DNA from: Clonostachys chloroleuca
Taxonomy: Eukaryota > Ascomycota > Sordariomycetes > Hypocreales > Bionectriaceae
Direction: 5' to 3'
NCBI GenBank assembly: GCA_037952775.1
Contig: JBANAY010000003.1
Location: 1,550,001-1,614,000, forward strand
Length of the DNA: 64,000 nt
The notes under the pieces are model-generated. The model was not told the DNA's origin, did not search any database, and worked only from the letters and a program-made list of their open reading frames with translations. Positions 1-10,771 of the stretch are shown piece by piece. How positions within the stretch are numbered: position 1 is the stretch's first letter; every line of letters starts with the position of its first letter. A program made the translations under genes and the position numbers.

Positions 1-1643
1 CGAAAAGACTGTCCACAAGCAAGGTCTGAATTGTAGGAACTCGGCGAGGCCATCAAAGGAAACTCCGATAACAACGCAAATGGGAGTAGTAACGATGATG
101 GGAGTCGGCAGAAAACGCCATCTGATGGCACTATGACTGTCGAAGATGTCACGGCAGATTCTTTTGATCCGCCTTACTTGGGATGAGCCTGTTGACGCCA
201 TCCATGAGCATTTCAAACCCCCAACATGTCAGTAATCTGGATGCTACCGCCATGTCGGTGGCCCAGGATTCACATGATTTCTTTCTCGGCTCATCGCAAT
301 CCGTTTTCAAACTAGACACGCTTTTTGGTCAAGGATTCGATGGTGATTTTGACGCTGGCCTCCCACCCTCCTTCTTTGATCCGTTTGTCGGCGGATCTTT
401 TGACCAGTTTCTTCATTCATTTGGTGCAGATGAGACTATCACAGAAGACTCCTTCCAGATGGCCCCACAGTCTTTCGAAGACTCCTTCCATGCTCAAAGT
501 CCTGGCATTGAGTTACGTGCTTCATCAGAAGCAGGGGCCTGGTACACAAGACAAAACAGTTCCGATTATAGAAAACAACTCCGAGCAAAGAATACCCTTG
601 GGCTCGTCGTCACTGAAGAAATCAGGGCTCGATGCTTGGCAGACTTGAAATCACATCTAACTACTGAGCAGATTGGGGATTTCCAGCTTCCAGAGCTGAC
701 ATCACTACAGCACCGTCTCGACAGATATATCGGCGTCTTTCACATCCACTTCCCATTCATGCATCTCCCTATACTTGATCTTATGTCTGCCCCTAGCCCT
801 CTTATCTTAGCCGTATGTGCCATAGGTGCTCTTCATCGGCTAGAAAGAAGACTCGCTGCACCGCTCTGTGTTGTGGCTGAGCGAGTGTAGAAATGCGTAG
901 ACTAGATCATGTTCCGGCGCTGTTGCTCTGCTGGGCCAAACCACTTGATTCGCCACCATCAGATCTTGCGCCGCTCATGATAGCACAGGCACGCTTGCTT
1001 GTCGTCATTTTGCTCGTTTTCAGTGGAGAGCCGGGTATGATTACACCCGGGCCCTTGTTGGCTGTGACTACATCTCTGCGGTAAGTGAAGGCAGTAAGTT
1101 TACTTTTGCATTGCGTTATGCTGACATCACATAGGACTTTCGATTGAGGAGGTCAGTGGTGCGACACAGAGAGAGGGACCAATGCCCTGACCAGTGGAAG
1201 CAATGGGCGGCTCACGAATCGATGAAACGGTAAGAACCCCAACTCAAAGCGTTGGCTCTACTACGCTTACTCGGTCTAGGTACATGTGCACTTGTATCAT
1301 TCTTGGAAATCTGCACAACATCGCCTATGGCATCAACCCAGGCTTCTCTATGCTGGACGAATGCGACGTGGAAATTCCCGGCGACGTGGAAATTCCCGAG
1401 GACGATGAGCTGTGGGATGCTACAGCATCATCTCAATGGGAATCACTCACAGATAGCAAGCCGCGCCCGCCTCTTGTAAGTCTAGGCAAGGAGGCTTCAA
1501 TGTTTTTCACGGACTCGGACCGTCTCGAAAACCTACCACGAGGCGGATGGTCGTGGTCTCCCTTTGCCACGTCAGCCGTAATTCATCAAGTCGCGATTGC
1601 AGTCTGGTATCTGACACAAGGACAACAAGCTTGCAATCAGTAA
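1..1643 (+). pseudogene. Broken fungal-specific transcription factor (C2H2/Zn-type, fungal_trans domain)
   Basis: Pieces of a fungal transcription factor are spread over several frames. The segment from 183 to 890 has an acidic, Phe-rich middle region and then the start of a fungal_trans-type domain (LQHRLDRYIGVFHIHFPF followed by a PLILAVCAIGALH helix). It stops at 888-890. Homology resumes in another frame around 1280-1450, with a helix containing NLHNIAYG and the typical acidic 'P..DELWDA....W' motif. The C-terminal half normally present in this family is missing. An 18-bp stretch is duplicated in tandem at about 1366-1400, repeating DVEIP. Any zinc finger would lie left of the window. I call this a decayed gene; a multi-exon functional gene is less likely because the helix before 890 ends abruptly and no good splice pair restores it. 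Confidence 0.55.
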
Positions 1644-1661
1644 AGAAATTCGGGGTACAAC

Positions 1662-4115
1662 TTACTGCTGGACATAAGGCAGGTCAACAAAGACAATTAC
1701 CCTCTTCTTATTAATTCGGACTTGTTTGTATAGGAAGTCGATGAGCCAGGCGAGGGCGGGCGAGGTCTGCAGGCACCATCTGATTATCTCACCTCGTGTG
1801 CCGGGGAGAATGTCGCGGTCGCCATCCCTTGCCTGGGTGCGGTGTGTCATCAGGCCACCAAGGATATCTTCTTCGGCATAGACGTCAGCACGCTCTGCTC
1901 CAGCCAGGTCGGGTATATCTTCTTGGAGAGCGTTACTGGCTCTGTCTGTCTCCTTCGCGGTCATCGGTCTACCTGCTCGAAATTATGCGGTAGCCTTTCG
2001 TATATCCGACTCTATATTAGGCAGGTTTATAAGTGTCTTGTCCTCCGAGGCTCTGTTCTTCACGTTACCAACGATGCGTCCAACCTTCTCAGATAGCACC
2101 TAAGAATTCTCCAGTGTCTCCTCAGCGCTCTTTATACTGTTAACTAGGACCAGCAGGAAGGCCATCAGTATCTCCTGGTTGGGCAGCAACATGAAATCTC
2201 TAGCTGAGATATGGTTTATCCCTCATCACTGACCCTTACGCGGTCGTGCCACCTCCTATTGAATCTTATCGATGATCCCGGTGTGTCGGGGAGGCTCGGG
2301 TATAGGCTCAGATTCCTGGGGCTGGGGCTCGGACTCAGGTTCTGGAGACTGGACAGCCCGCTGAGACTTGGCTTGCGCTCTTTAGGGATAGGTTTCTTCC
2401 CCTGCCGTGTGCTGGGACCTGGGGCAGACTCAGCTACTGATGGCGATTTCTCAGGTGCAGTATCATGTTGCGCTGCTTGGGCAGCAGGTGCTTCAGCCCT
2501 GTTTGTAGCACGGGTTCTAGACATGATGTTGGAAACAAGAGTAAAGTTATTGATCCAATAGTACCGATGTATCCAAGACTACCATGACTAATGCTATTAC
2601 TATTGGTGTGAAGAAGGGAGTATATTGGTGGGGGAAGTCATGAGCTCTAAAGCATTCTTCATCATTGGCTGTGCAGTCCAAGTCGATATCCTTGCCAATT
2701 TCTAACGGCGATGGAGGTCTTTGATTTGGGCGGCATTCAACTGTCTACGCTCCAGGAACTCCGTGCCAAATCCCGTGCTCCAGCCGTACTTGGTCCCAAG
2801 CGTCTTCAGGTTCTCGGCACTAAGCTGCTATGATGAGAATTCCTTGTCGCGCGCTTCTATAACCTACTTCTTGACGTCTACCTCCTCGGGATCGTCGTTT
2901 GATAGTAGTTCCAGTATCACATTGGTAATATACACCTTCCCGGCCACTCCAGCTGCTCTATACTGACGCTGGGTTGTCGTCCGGGTGGACAGCCTTTGAA
3001 GGTCTCCAACCTTGTCATATAGGTCTTTGGGATGGTCGCACATATCGTCTGATGATGGTAGTGCGATAGCAAGTCTTGAGGGCTAGGGTATAGAGCCGTT
3101 GCTGAGATGGGTATGGAACTCTAGCCACGGTCTATAGCTGTAACTAACTACTCTCGGCATTCTCGATGTTGTGGCACTCATCTAGGACGAGTTTGGCTAG
3201 ACCTGTATTTGTTAAATCCTTCGTACCAGTCTGAGTAGGCAACCGGGTTGTGCGTTGCCATGTCCATGTCCACACCCTAACACTTCCAATCTTATCTGAG
3301 CACGGTAGACTTAAGGCGCTATCATTGAGGCTCATGTGGGGCGTCCTGGCCATGCTTGTCGACATATTTCGTGCTCTCCTCTAGATAACAGGTCCTCTAA
3401 ACGCTCTCTACCTCGCCCTATTTCCTCATCTCCCTCGGCAGAAGGTTGAACAGGCGCCGAAGGAAGGAGACCGTTCTCACGAAGAGGCTCCATTGTGATC
3501 AATCGAGCAGCGGAGACCATTTCCTCCGCAAGGACTGCGCCAAGAGAATGGAACCGGTCAACAGGGTCATATTTCTTTTCGAGAAATGGTCGGAGGAGCT
3601 TACAAATTTGAGTGACTTTCTACGTAGTCAGATATTTGATTAGTCTGAGAACACTGATAATATTAAAGAAAGAGTACTCACGGCAGTATCACCCTCTCCT
3701 TTAGCGATTTGATAAGTGTACACCTATCCTTGAACCCACTCGTCGACCTCAGTGCATATGTTGCCGTCTGTGCAAGAAGCATAGCGCTTGCCGCCCAGGA
3801 GGTTCTCGTAAAAACATCTGATACTCTTACCAAATAGAAAGATTGTGAGCAACGGTGACACTATTTGGATCGCAGAGCGTCGGGAGTAGGAAGAACACGC
3901 CCTGCCTTGTGTAGAGAGGGACCAGGTGTGGAGGAGGCAGCCTTCTCTTTTCCTTTGCCTTTGGGAGTAGAAGAGTTACCGGGAGTCTTCGCCACAGGAA
4001 GCGGATGCTCGGAGACAATCTCCACGTCAGAGTTGTCGACATCGGAAGCGAGTTCGTCATCTACCTCAAAAGCATGAATAATCGGTGTGTTGAAAACTGA
4101 CCAAGCTCCAGGCAT
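1662..4115 (-). pseudogene. Decayed helicase-like gene (relic 1)
   Basis: The minus strand carries interrupted coding pieces in order. At 4115-3861 there is an acidic/Ser-Lys-rich N-terminus. At about 3190-3144 there is a DECH-type Walker B motif (KLVLDECHNIEN). At about 3020-2700 there is a stretch readable in one frame except for two TAG codons. At 2524-2216 there is a Ser/Pro/Lys-rich linker. At 2000-1662 there is a segment ending in SPALAWLIDFLYKQ and RVIVFVDLPYVQQ, which looks like the start of a helicase C-terminal domain (SNF2-like pattern). Stops and frame changes throughout make it a pseudogene. The segment around 2040-1860 resembles a second relic at 10.1-10.8 kb, so this is a repeated family. 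The helicase call rests on two motifs only. Confidence 0.45.
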
Positions 4116-6813
4116 GCGATCCCCGTAGAGGAAATAACATCGCGGAGAGAAATGTTGGGAAGGGTGCCAGTGACCAAGACGAGATACTCAAATCGAAGCT
4201 CGTATACTCCTCGTTGTAAATTGGTGGTCTGCGATGCCCACCTCAGCTAGCAGTTGTATCTTTAGCGGGCATCGTGCATCGTTTCCAAACGGCTGTAAGC
4301 CCGATCGGAGAAGTTGGATCGTCTGGATGTATTGCTGACTGAGGTGCAAGATAGTCGCGTGAGTCGCATGTGTGAGTCTTAGCTTAGATAACTCGCAAGG
4401 AAGAAAATAGAAAGAAACGCCACGTGTCGGTGTGCCAATCTCATTAGACCTTGAGAGCAGCCTCCATACCACCGGCAGAGTGATATAAAACAGCCAAAAA
4501 ATAGCGATTTACCACTACTCTAGATAGAATCGATACCATTCCCGGCTTTGGAGTTCGAAATTGCAGCGGGCAGGCCTGCCATTACGGGCCTTGAATGAGC
4601 ACCTTTCTAGTTCGCCTGAAGCTTCAAAATCATGGCATTCAGACGCCCCCAGAGAGTCTTGGCCAGTTTTCGTAATTCTGGTGACTATAGCTACAGTGGC
4701 AGAAGCCGTGGGGATGTATTCAGAACCTCTTCGTAAGCCTCATGGGAGGAGCCAACTGTGATGTTTACTCGGTGTCAATGCGAAATGTATGTGGGGAGTT
4801 TGAAGCTGGATGAGAATTGAGGCAGAATAACTGCATGAGCGGATAGGTCTGGGACTCATAGGCGTAGAGGTACCATTTTGATGGTAGCTTTGCGTGAGAT
4901 GTAAGATAAGGGGTTCAACGATTGAGTCGATGATGCTTATGAGGTGTCCAGTCCAGCACCTCTTATATACGAAGAAGAGGACCTTGTCCTATAAGCTTTC
5001 CAGTGCTACGGCTGTCCTCTTCGCACAGCCAAAAAGTGATGGATAATAAGAGAACCGTGACTTTGCCAATTGTGTCGTCGGTGATTTGAATTGGAGCAAA
5101 CGTTCTCATGGTCAGAAAGCCAATTGACCCAATGTCACCTTCGTCTTTGTGATCGGTAGGAGACCGCTGCTACTGGTTATTATCGTCGCTGCCGTCATCG
5201 TTATCATCGAGCTGGCTTTCAGCAAAGTTGCCCTCTTCGCCACCCTTGTGTTCTTTGTCTCTCCCCTGCTGCGGTTTGTCCAGCGCCTCGTTCGTCCTCG
5301 ATAACATGCTTGTGCAGCTGAGATTGGTCAAGCGGATGTAGCTACCGGCGACACCAGGGGCTGGGGAGGGGGTGAAATGATAGCAAGCATCGCCGATGAT
5401 AGCAGCAACAGACCTCACCCCTGAACAATCTGCTTCTATGAACACGCACCCTCTCATCCGAAAGCTCGAACTGAAACTTAGACAAATGAAACAGGGGTAA
5501 GAAATGAGGCACAGAGACTCAGAATTGTAATTGAGCAGGACATTCGCCGTGACAGGACGGACAACCAGATGCTCTTGCAGAACCATGGCTTGAAATGTCA
5601 AAGTCTCAAATCTTAGTATAGACATACTTGTCCTGCGGGAGTGTGAATGTTTTTATGTTGATTTGACGTCTGGCTGTAGTATGTATCTGAGATAGGTCAT
5701 ATGTAAAACAAATTTGTTGAATTAATTGAGATGGGAACGTATAGTTAAAGGCAAAATTAGCTTCCTTATTAGAACAAGTATCAAACGGAAGTATTAGTCC
5801 AACCCGCTGGGAGTGACCCAGCCTGGTAAGAAAAGCTCCAGTCCGTTGTGGCGATGGTAGCCTGCCCTGGCGGCCCTTATTGGTGCTTCTACACACAGCT
5901 TCCGGTTTCAGAGGTAAAAGAAATGTATTGGGACTGTTCTTCTAACTAGCTACTACAGGAGGGATCCGTGGTCTCTTATATCCTTGGGGTGCAGTCGTTG
6001 GGGTCATGAATCTTGCCCGCTGGGCACTTATCCTGGCAGCCGCGGCACTCCTTCCAGTATGTTCACCTCGTGCAAGACCAACACGGGCTCCTCCCGGGCC
6101 TCTAGGTTAGGGTCATCTTTGGGGTGGTTGTGGATCTCCCTGAGTGTCTTATAAGGTCCATAGATAGCAATCACCGCACGATAGACGCATTTCAACTTGT
6201 GAATGGAGGTAGAGTGGTTGGGTGTAATTAGATAGGAGGGGGATGAAGGTATGGGAAAGGCACGTCCCGGCAAAGATCTGTGGACACTACCTGCTGGCGC
6301 GTTTGAAATTTCAAAGTCGTCGACTGCGTTTATTAATTCGAAGCTGATGGTTGAACAGAGTTTGGGACGTGGAGTCTGTCACCGGCCGGAAGTTCGGCAT
6401 GCAGGGGTAATTATATATTGTTTTCTACTCCGAATCTTAGGCGTGTTTTCCACGCCGGCCGGATCGTCGGCAAGCCGATCGACATAGTAGACCTAGTGAA
6501 TAAATTCCCTCTCGGAGATTTCAAAGCTTCTATGCTTCCTCCATCTGCCCACGTGGGCAGGAGTGTCTACACGACTGAAATGAGTGTCGATATTGGACCT
6601 TGGTGCAAGATCAGCGCAAACCTCCGAGACATGGCACCAGACTACGCTCGATGAATTAGTAAAATGGGTCGTCTCATGCATATGTATATCATGCATGATC
6701 CGCCTCTATGGTTTACCATGATGAATCAAACAAGACACTCCTCTAGGCTCTGCTCTCTCAATCCTAAATACCTACCTACAGACAGACGGGCGTGATTGCA
6801 ATTGACCTTGAGA
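4116..6813. other. Gene-poor stretch, coding traces only
   Basis: No complete gene is visible. Short open frames on the minus strand (4188-4472, 5170-5625, 5606-5896) have no recognisable domain. Around 6055-6000, minus strand, one frame reads a short cysteine-rich end (C-x2-C-x3-C spacing, then NDCTPRI and a stop). This could be the last exon of a lost small cysteine-rich protein, but nothing upstream joins to it. Confidence 0.3.
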
Positions 6814-8478
6814 ATGCGCTCCCTCTCTCTGTTGGTTGTGGCCATTGCGCCTACTGTTAATGCCTTCATCGACCGCGTCAACCACACCTCGCAGATCCGT
6901 CTCGCCTTCCATGGTAACGATGGGATGATGGTCAGCTGGAACACGTTTGAACGCGTGGATAAGCCGATGGTGCGCTGGGGCCTGACCGAGGGCAATCTCA
7001 ACGAGACGTCCCAGTCCACCATCTCGGTCACGTACCCGACTTCGACGACGTACAACAACCACGTCCTCGTCACCGGCCTCAAGCCCGGCACCACCTACTT
7101 TTACCAGCCGTCCCCTTTGTTGAACACTGCCAACAAGAAGCCGTTCAACTTCACCACCAGCCGCAAGTCCGGTGATACCCGACCCCTGACCATTGCCTAC
7201 GTTGCAGATCTGGGTACCATGGGTGCCCGCGGCCTGACCACCAACGCCTCCTCGAGCGTCGCGCCCAACAACATCCTCAAGCCTGGCGAGCAAAACACTA
7301 TCGAGTCCCTTGCTGCTATGCAATCGGGCTATGACTTTCTTTGGCATAGCGGCGACATTGCGTACGCCGACTACTGGCTCAAGGAGGAGATTCAAGGCTT
7401 CCTCGAGAACACGACCATCGCTGACGGGTACAAGGTGTACGAGGCCATCCTGAATGACTTTTACGACGAGATGATGAGCGTCACCGCGTATAAGCCGTGG
7501 ATGGTGGGGCCTGGCAATCACGAAGCCAACTGCGACAATGGCGGCACCACTGACAAGACGCACAATATTACCTACGACGTGAGCATCTGCATGCCGGGCC
7601 AGACCAACTTCACGGGGTACAAGAACCACTTCCGCATGCCCTCGGACGCCTCTGGCGGAACGGGCAACTTCTGGTACAGCTGGGACAGCGGTCTCGCGCA
7701 CTTTATCCAGATTGACACCGAGACCGACCTCGGCCATGGCTTCATCGGCAACGACGAAATTGGCGGTATCGAAGGAGAAGGCGCCAGCCCCGTCAACGCC
7801 ACCATGAACGCCCAGACGGCCTGGCTCGAAGCCGACCTCGCGGCCGTCGACCGCTCCAAGACGCCCTGGGTTATCGTCGCCGGCCACCGGCCCTGGTACC
7901 TCAGCCACAAGAACGACAGCGGCACCATCTGCTGGACCTGCAAGGACGTCTTCGAGCCGCTCCTGACAAAGTACAATGTCGACCTCGTTCTCTCGGGCCA
8001 CTCCCACGTCTACGAGCGCCAGAGCCCGCTCGGCTTTGAGAAGCAGGACCCCAACGGCCTCAACAACCCATCCTTTCCCTGGTACATCACCAACGGTGCC
8101 GCTGGGCACTACGACGGCTTAGACTCGCTCGACTCTCCGCGCAAGCCGTACAGCAGGTTTGGCCTCGATACCAAGGACGGCGTCTACGGATGGAGCCGCC
8201 TCACCTTCCACAACTGCACGCACCTGACGCACGAGTATATTGCCAGCAACAACAACTCGGCCGTGGACGCGGCGACGCTGTTCAAGGCGCGGACGTGTAC
8301 TGGGGTTAATGGAACTATCCCAGGCCAGAACACCAACTCGACATCGCCTGTTCACCTCAGCGCGACGGGTACAGGTCTACCGGGTTCGATGACGAGTAAC
8401 CCGACTAGCTCTGCGGCTGTCTTTGGAGTTTCAAGTGCTTTCGCTATGCTTGTCGCCGCGCTGCAGTTGCTATTTTAA
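6814..8478 (+). CDS. Purple acid phosphatase, secreted, GPI-anchored
   Basis: A 554-residue single-exon protein. The start is set at the ATG at 6814, which begins a clean signal peptide (MRSLSLLVVAIAPTVNA); the open frame extends 18 nt upstream but only through TTG codons. A fibronectin-like N-terminal domain (about 25-120, with TGLKPGTTYFYQ) precedes the metallophosphoesterase domain. All five metal-binding blocks are visible: the ADLG block (about 131), GDIAYADY (about 180), GPGNHE (about 231), AGHRPWY (about 355) and GHSHVYER (about 396). Family knowledge: these enzymes hydrolyse phosphate monoesters at a dinuclear metal centre. The C-terminus is Ser/Thr-rich and ends in a hydrophobic tail (VFGVSSAFAMLVAALQLLF), as in GPI-anchored wall or membrane enzymes. 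Many N-glycosylation sequons fit secretion. The gene is intact, and its high third-position GC contrasts with the decayed surroundings. Confidence 0.95.
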   Translation: MRSLSLLVVAIAPTVNAFIDRVNHTSQIRLAFHGNDGMMVSWNTFERVDKPMVRWGLTEGNLNETSQSTISVTYPTSTTYNNHVLVTGLKPGTTYFYQPSPLLNTANKKPFNFTTSRKSGDTRPLTIAYVADLGTMGARGLTTNASSSVAPNNILKPGEQNTIESLAAMQSGYDFLWHSGDIAYADYWLKEEIQGFLENTTIADGYKVYEAILNDFYDEMMSVTAYKPWMVGPGNHEANCDNGGTTDKTHNITYDVSICMPGQTNFTGYKNHFRMPSDASGGTGNFWYSWDSGLAHFIQIDTETDLGHGFIGNDEIGGIEGEGASPVNATMNAQTAWLEADLAAVDRSKTPWVIVAGHRPWYLSHKNDSGTICWTCKDVFEPLLTKYNVDLVLSGHSHVYERQSPLGFEKQDPNGLNNPSFPWYITNGAAGHYDGLDSLDSPRKPYSRFGLDTKDGVYGWSRLTFHNCTHLTHEYIASNNNSAVDAATLFKARTCTGVNGTIPGQNTNSTSPVHLSATGTGLPGSMTSNPTSSAAVFGVSSAFAMLVAALQLLF

Positions 8479-8486
8479 GATGGACC

Positions 8487-8514
8487 GGGGGGGGGGGTTG
8501 GGGGGTTGGGTGGG
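8487..8514 (+). other. G-run tract just after the phosphatase stop codon (possible G-quadruplex)
   Basis: Eleven G, TT, six G, TT, GGG, T, GGG, starting 8 nt after the stop. On the sense strand it would lie in the mRNA 3' UTR and fits a four-run G-quadruplex pattern. Confidence 0.6.
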
Positions 8515-8754
8515 ATAACCTGAGTGTAATAACCAACCAAGTGATCTCTCACAATGGGCTATTTGTCGATGGGATAAATAGAGTCTGAATGGAGAATGAG
8601 AAATAATTAGTAGACAGCAACTCGATCCTGGGCTAGACTGTTTTGCTACACTGTGGTCCCTTGGAACTATGATAATATCTAAGAAACTTTGCCACAACAG
8701 CCGGATTAAGATATCAGGTAATCCATCGTTGTTGAATGGGCGTTATTGAAAGGC

Positions 8755-9030
8755 CTAGGATTCTGGAAATCGTACTATCGGAACGAACTGTTGTAGTAGA
8801 GCAACCCAGATGGTCATTTTGCGAATGGCATCATTTTCTGCATCATCGTCACCCTCATCAAGATAAGCCTCCTCATGTCCCATTGGAATATCTTCTCAGC
8901 CAGCACTCTCCAACGAAACACAATCATTTCCACTGTCATCGAATGCTTCGCTTGGTCCATCGTATTCCTCTTCCTCAACATCTTCCAGCATTTGGATTGA
9001 CGGCTCAGAAATGTTCTTTTGATCCTCCAT
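8755..9030 (-). pseudogene. Small acidic ORF interrupted by one TGA
   Basis: From the ATG at 9030 the minus strand reads a Glu/Asp-rich peptide (MEDQKNISEPS, then EDVEEEEYDG). One in-frame TGA follows about 50 residues, after which the same frame continues with equally acidic sequence (EDIPMGHEEAYLDEG, then DDDAENDAIRKM) to a stop at 8755. Coding-like composition on both sides of the stop suggests a nonsense mutation in a once longer acidic protein or N-terminal domain. No family is recognised. Confidence 0.35.
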
Positions 9031-10113
9031 GGCCACACTGAAGGAACTCAGAGTAGAGTGATTGGAACAAGTTGTGAGGGGGCAAGGAAAAGTTCACCTA
9101 CGTTCTATAGAAGAGAGCGTGTTTACGTGCCAATGGGAGCCAGCGAAATATACCAGTGATGGGACATACCGACGTTCCACTGACCCCACGATCAAGTTTG
9201 TCCGTTGGAATTCTGGCCATCAGCACGATAAACTCTCTGCCTTTTCTCATGCTGGGATGCGGGATTGCCACCACCGAGCTTCAAATTCAATGCTTACGCA
9301 GATAGCATACATCAAGATCGGCATTCACAAGAGCAGAATTGAGCTTCGCGTATGCTTCCCCACGACCCAACACCCATACATGGCGGAACCTCTCTCGCAG
9401 GTGATTCCTCTGTAAATATTCATCACTGAATGCGTTAATGCGACGTTGACGCTCTCGACCGGGAATAAGGGAGGATGATGTGGAGAGGGATGCTGTGATA
9501 GACTCATTCAAAGACGATTTGCATGGCTGCGCTTATGGTTCCGTGGGACACCATACACTATGTCGGTCGGAAAATGGGTGTCGGATTGTGGGATAGGTAC
9601 TGATGAACGAATGTTGTGTAAATTGGATTGCATATAGTCACGGAACTGAGACTGGGTGTCATGCGTGCACGAGGTCGGGTAACTGACTATACATTGCACA
9701 GCACAGCTAACGAGCAACACTCAGATGCTATGAGCTTTATGTAGACGGCCTACATTTATGGCATCATGGATATACAGCAGTGGTGGCAATTAGCATGGAC
9801 ACAACTTTTTGCAGCTCCTGACTCTTGCTGGCTTGCGGTCTAAAAGAGCTGCGGACCGCAACACGCGCCTTGGGATCAGGCTTATCGGGAGGCGCGTACC
9901 AAGCTCGGTCGCTGCCTCGATCTGGAGGTTTCCACCATGTAATGGTCTCGGTGGGAGGAGATGCTCTTCTTCCTTGAAGACAGAAATTATGGAGTTGCTG
10001 AATTGCGGGGGAGCAAAAGCCAGGAATACGACTTGATCGAAGGAATGGATGGACCATTCCGCTATACGTATATCTGGATACTTCATCTTAAGCGCCGAAC
10101 AGGGGCAAGCCTG
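9031..10113. other. No supported gene
   Basis: Only short overlapping open frames on both strands. One minus-strand frame at 9511-9287 (with HLRERFRHVWVLGRGEAYAK) looks mildly coding-like but is unrecognised and has no continuation. The frames at 10086-9764 lie next to helicase relic 2 and may be its continuation. Confidence 0.3.
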
Positions 10114-10771
10114 TTACACTTGACTGATGTATGAACTCAAGAGTTGAACAAGCCCAGAGGACAGTGGATAGGCTGCGTGACTGTACAGCTGACCACCATG
10201 GAGCGAAACTTTGTATGGACAAACGTTTGGAGATAAATGACGGACCGTTCTGATGCATATAGCCCACTCGGAGGGGGTTTCAGGTAGTTTCTCGCCTCCC
10301 ATTGTTGCGTGCGGAGCGGAAGGAACCAACTGAAGGTGCATCATGAGATCATCAAATATGTCCTCCTTTGCGTATGCGGCTGCCCGCTCCGCGCCGGCCA
10401 ATTTAGGCACGTCCGCCTGTAGCCTGTAGCGCGGTGTTGGCCTTCTCTGTGTCCTTGGACGTCATGGGTCCATTCGTCCGGAGCTGGACAGTAGCTTTCC
10501 TGACATTAGAGCCTGCGCTGGGGAGATTGGCAAGGGAGCTCTCCTTGACAAGTTGGATGTTTCTGTAGTCGAGGGATATGATAATGCCTTTTCGGTGGTT
10601 GCCAAAGTTCATCTTGGCCTGCTCCCCGCGCGGCGACAACCCATTTGTCCGTCGTTCCATTTGACCAGCGAAGAAATTTCCCGCAGAGCCCTTCTTATTC
10701 GTGTTCTTTTGTCGGTCATCCACAAATTCATACCCGCAGCAAGCGTATGGATGATAGGACGGCTTACACAC
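10114..10771 (-). pseudogene. Decayed helicase-like gene fragment (relic 2)
   Basis: Two minus-strand frames, 10771-10403 and 10410-10114, carry sequence matching relic 1. The first ends in a segment like 'ANLPS..SNVRKAT...GPMTSKDTEKANTALQ'. The second begins with KLAGAERAAAYAKEDIFDDLM. The corresponding pieces in relic 1 are INLPNIESDIRKAT, MTAKETDRASNALQ and DLAGAERADVYAEEDILGGLM. Here they are split by a frameshift near 10405. This shows two diverged copies of one gene family within 9 kb, both broken. Function is inferred only through relic 1. Confidence 0.45.

Noticed and set aside
6796..6813. Six extra N-terminal codons for the phosphatase
   Set aside because: They start with TTG, and the ATG at 6814 gives a proper signal peptide.
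6772..8109. 445-codon open frame antisense to the purple acid phosphatase
   Set aside because: Val/Gly/Arg-rich composition and exact overlap with a complete metallophosphoesterase show it is a shadow caused by GC-rich third positions.
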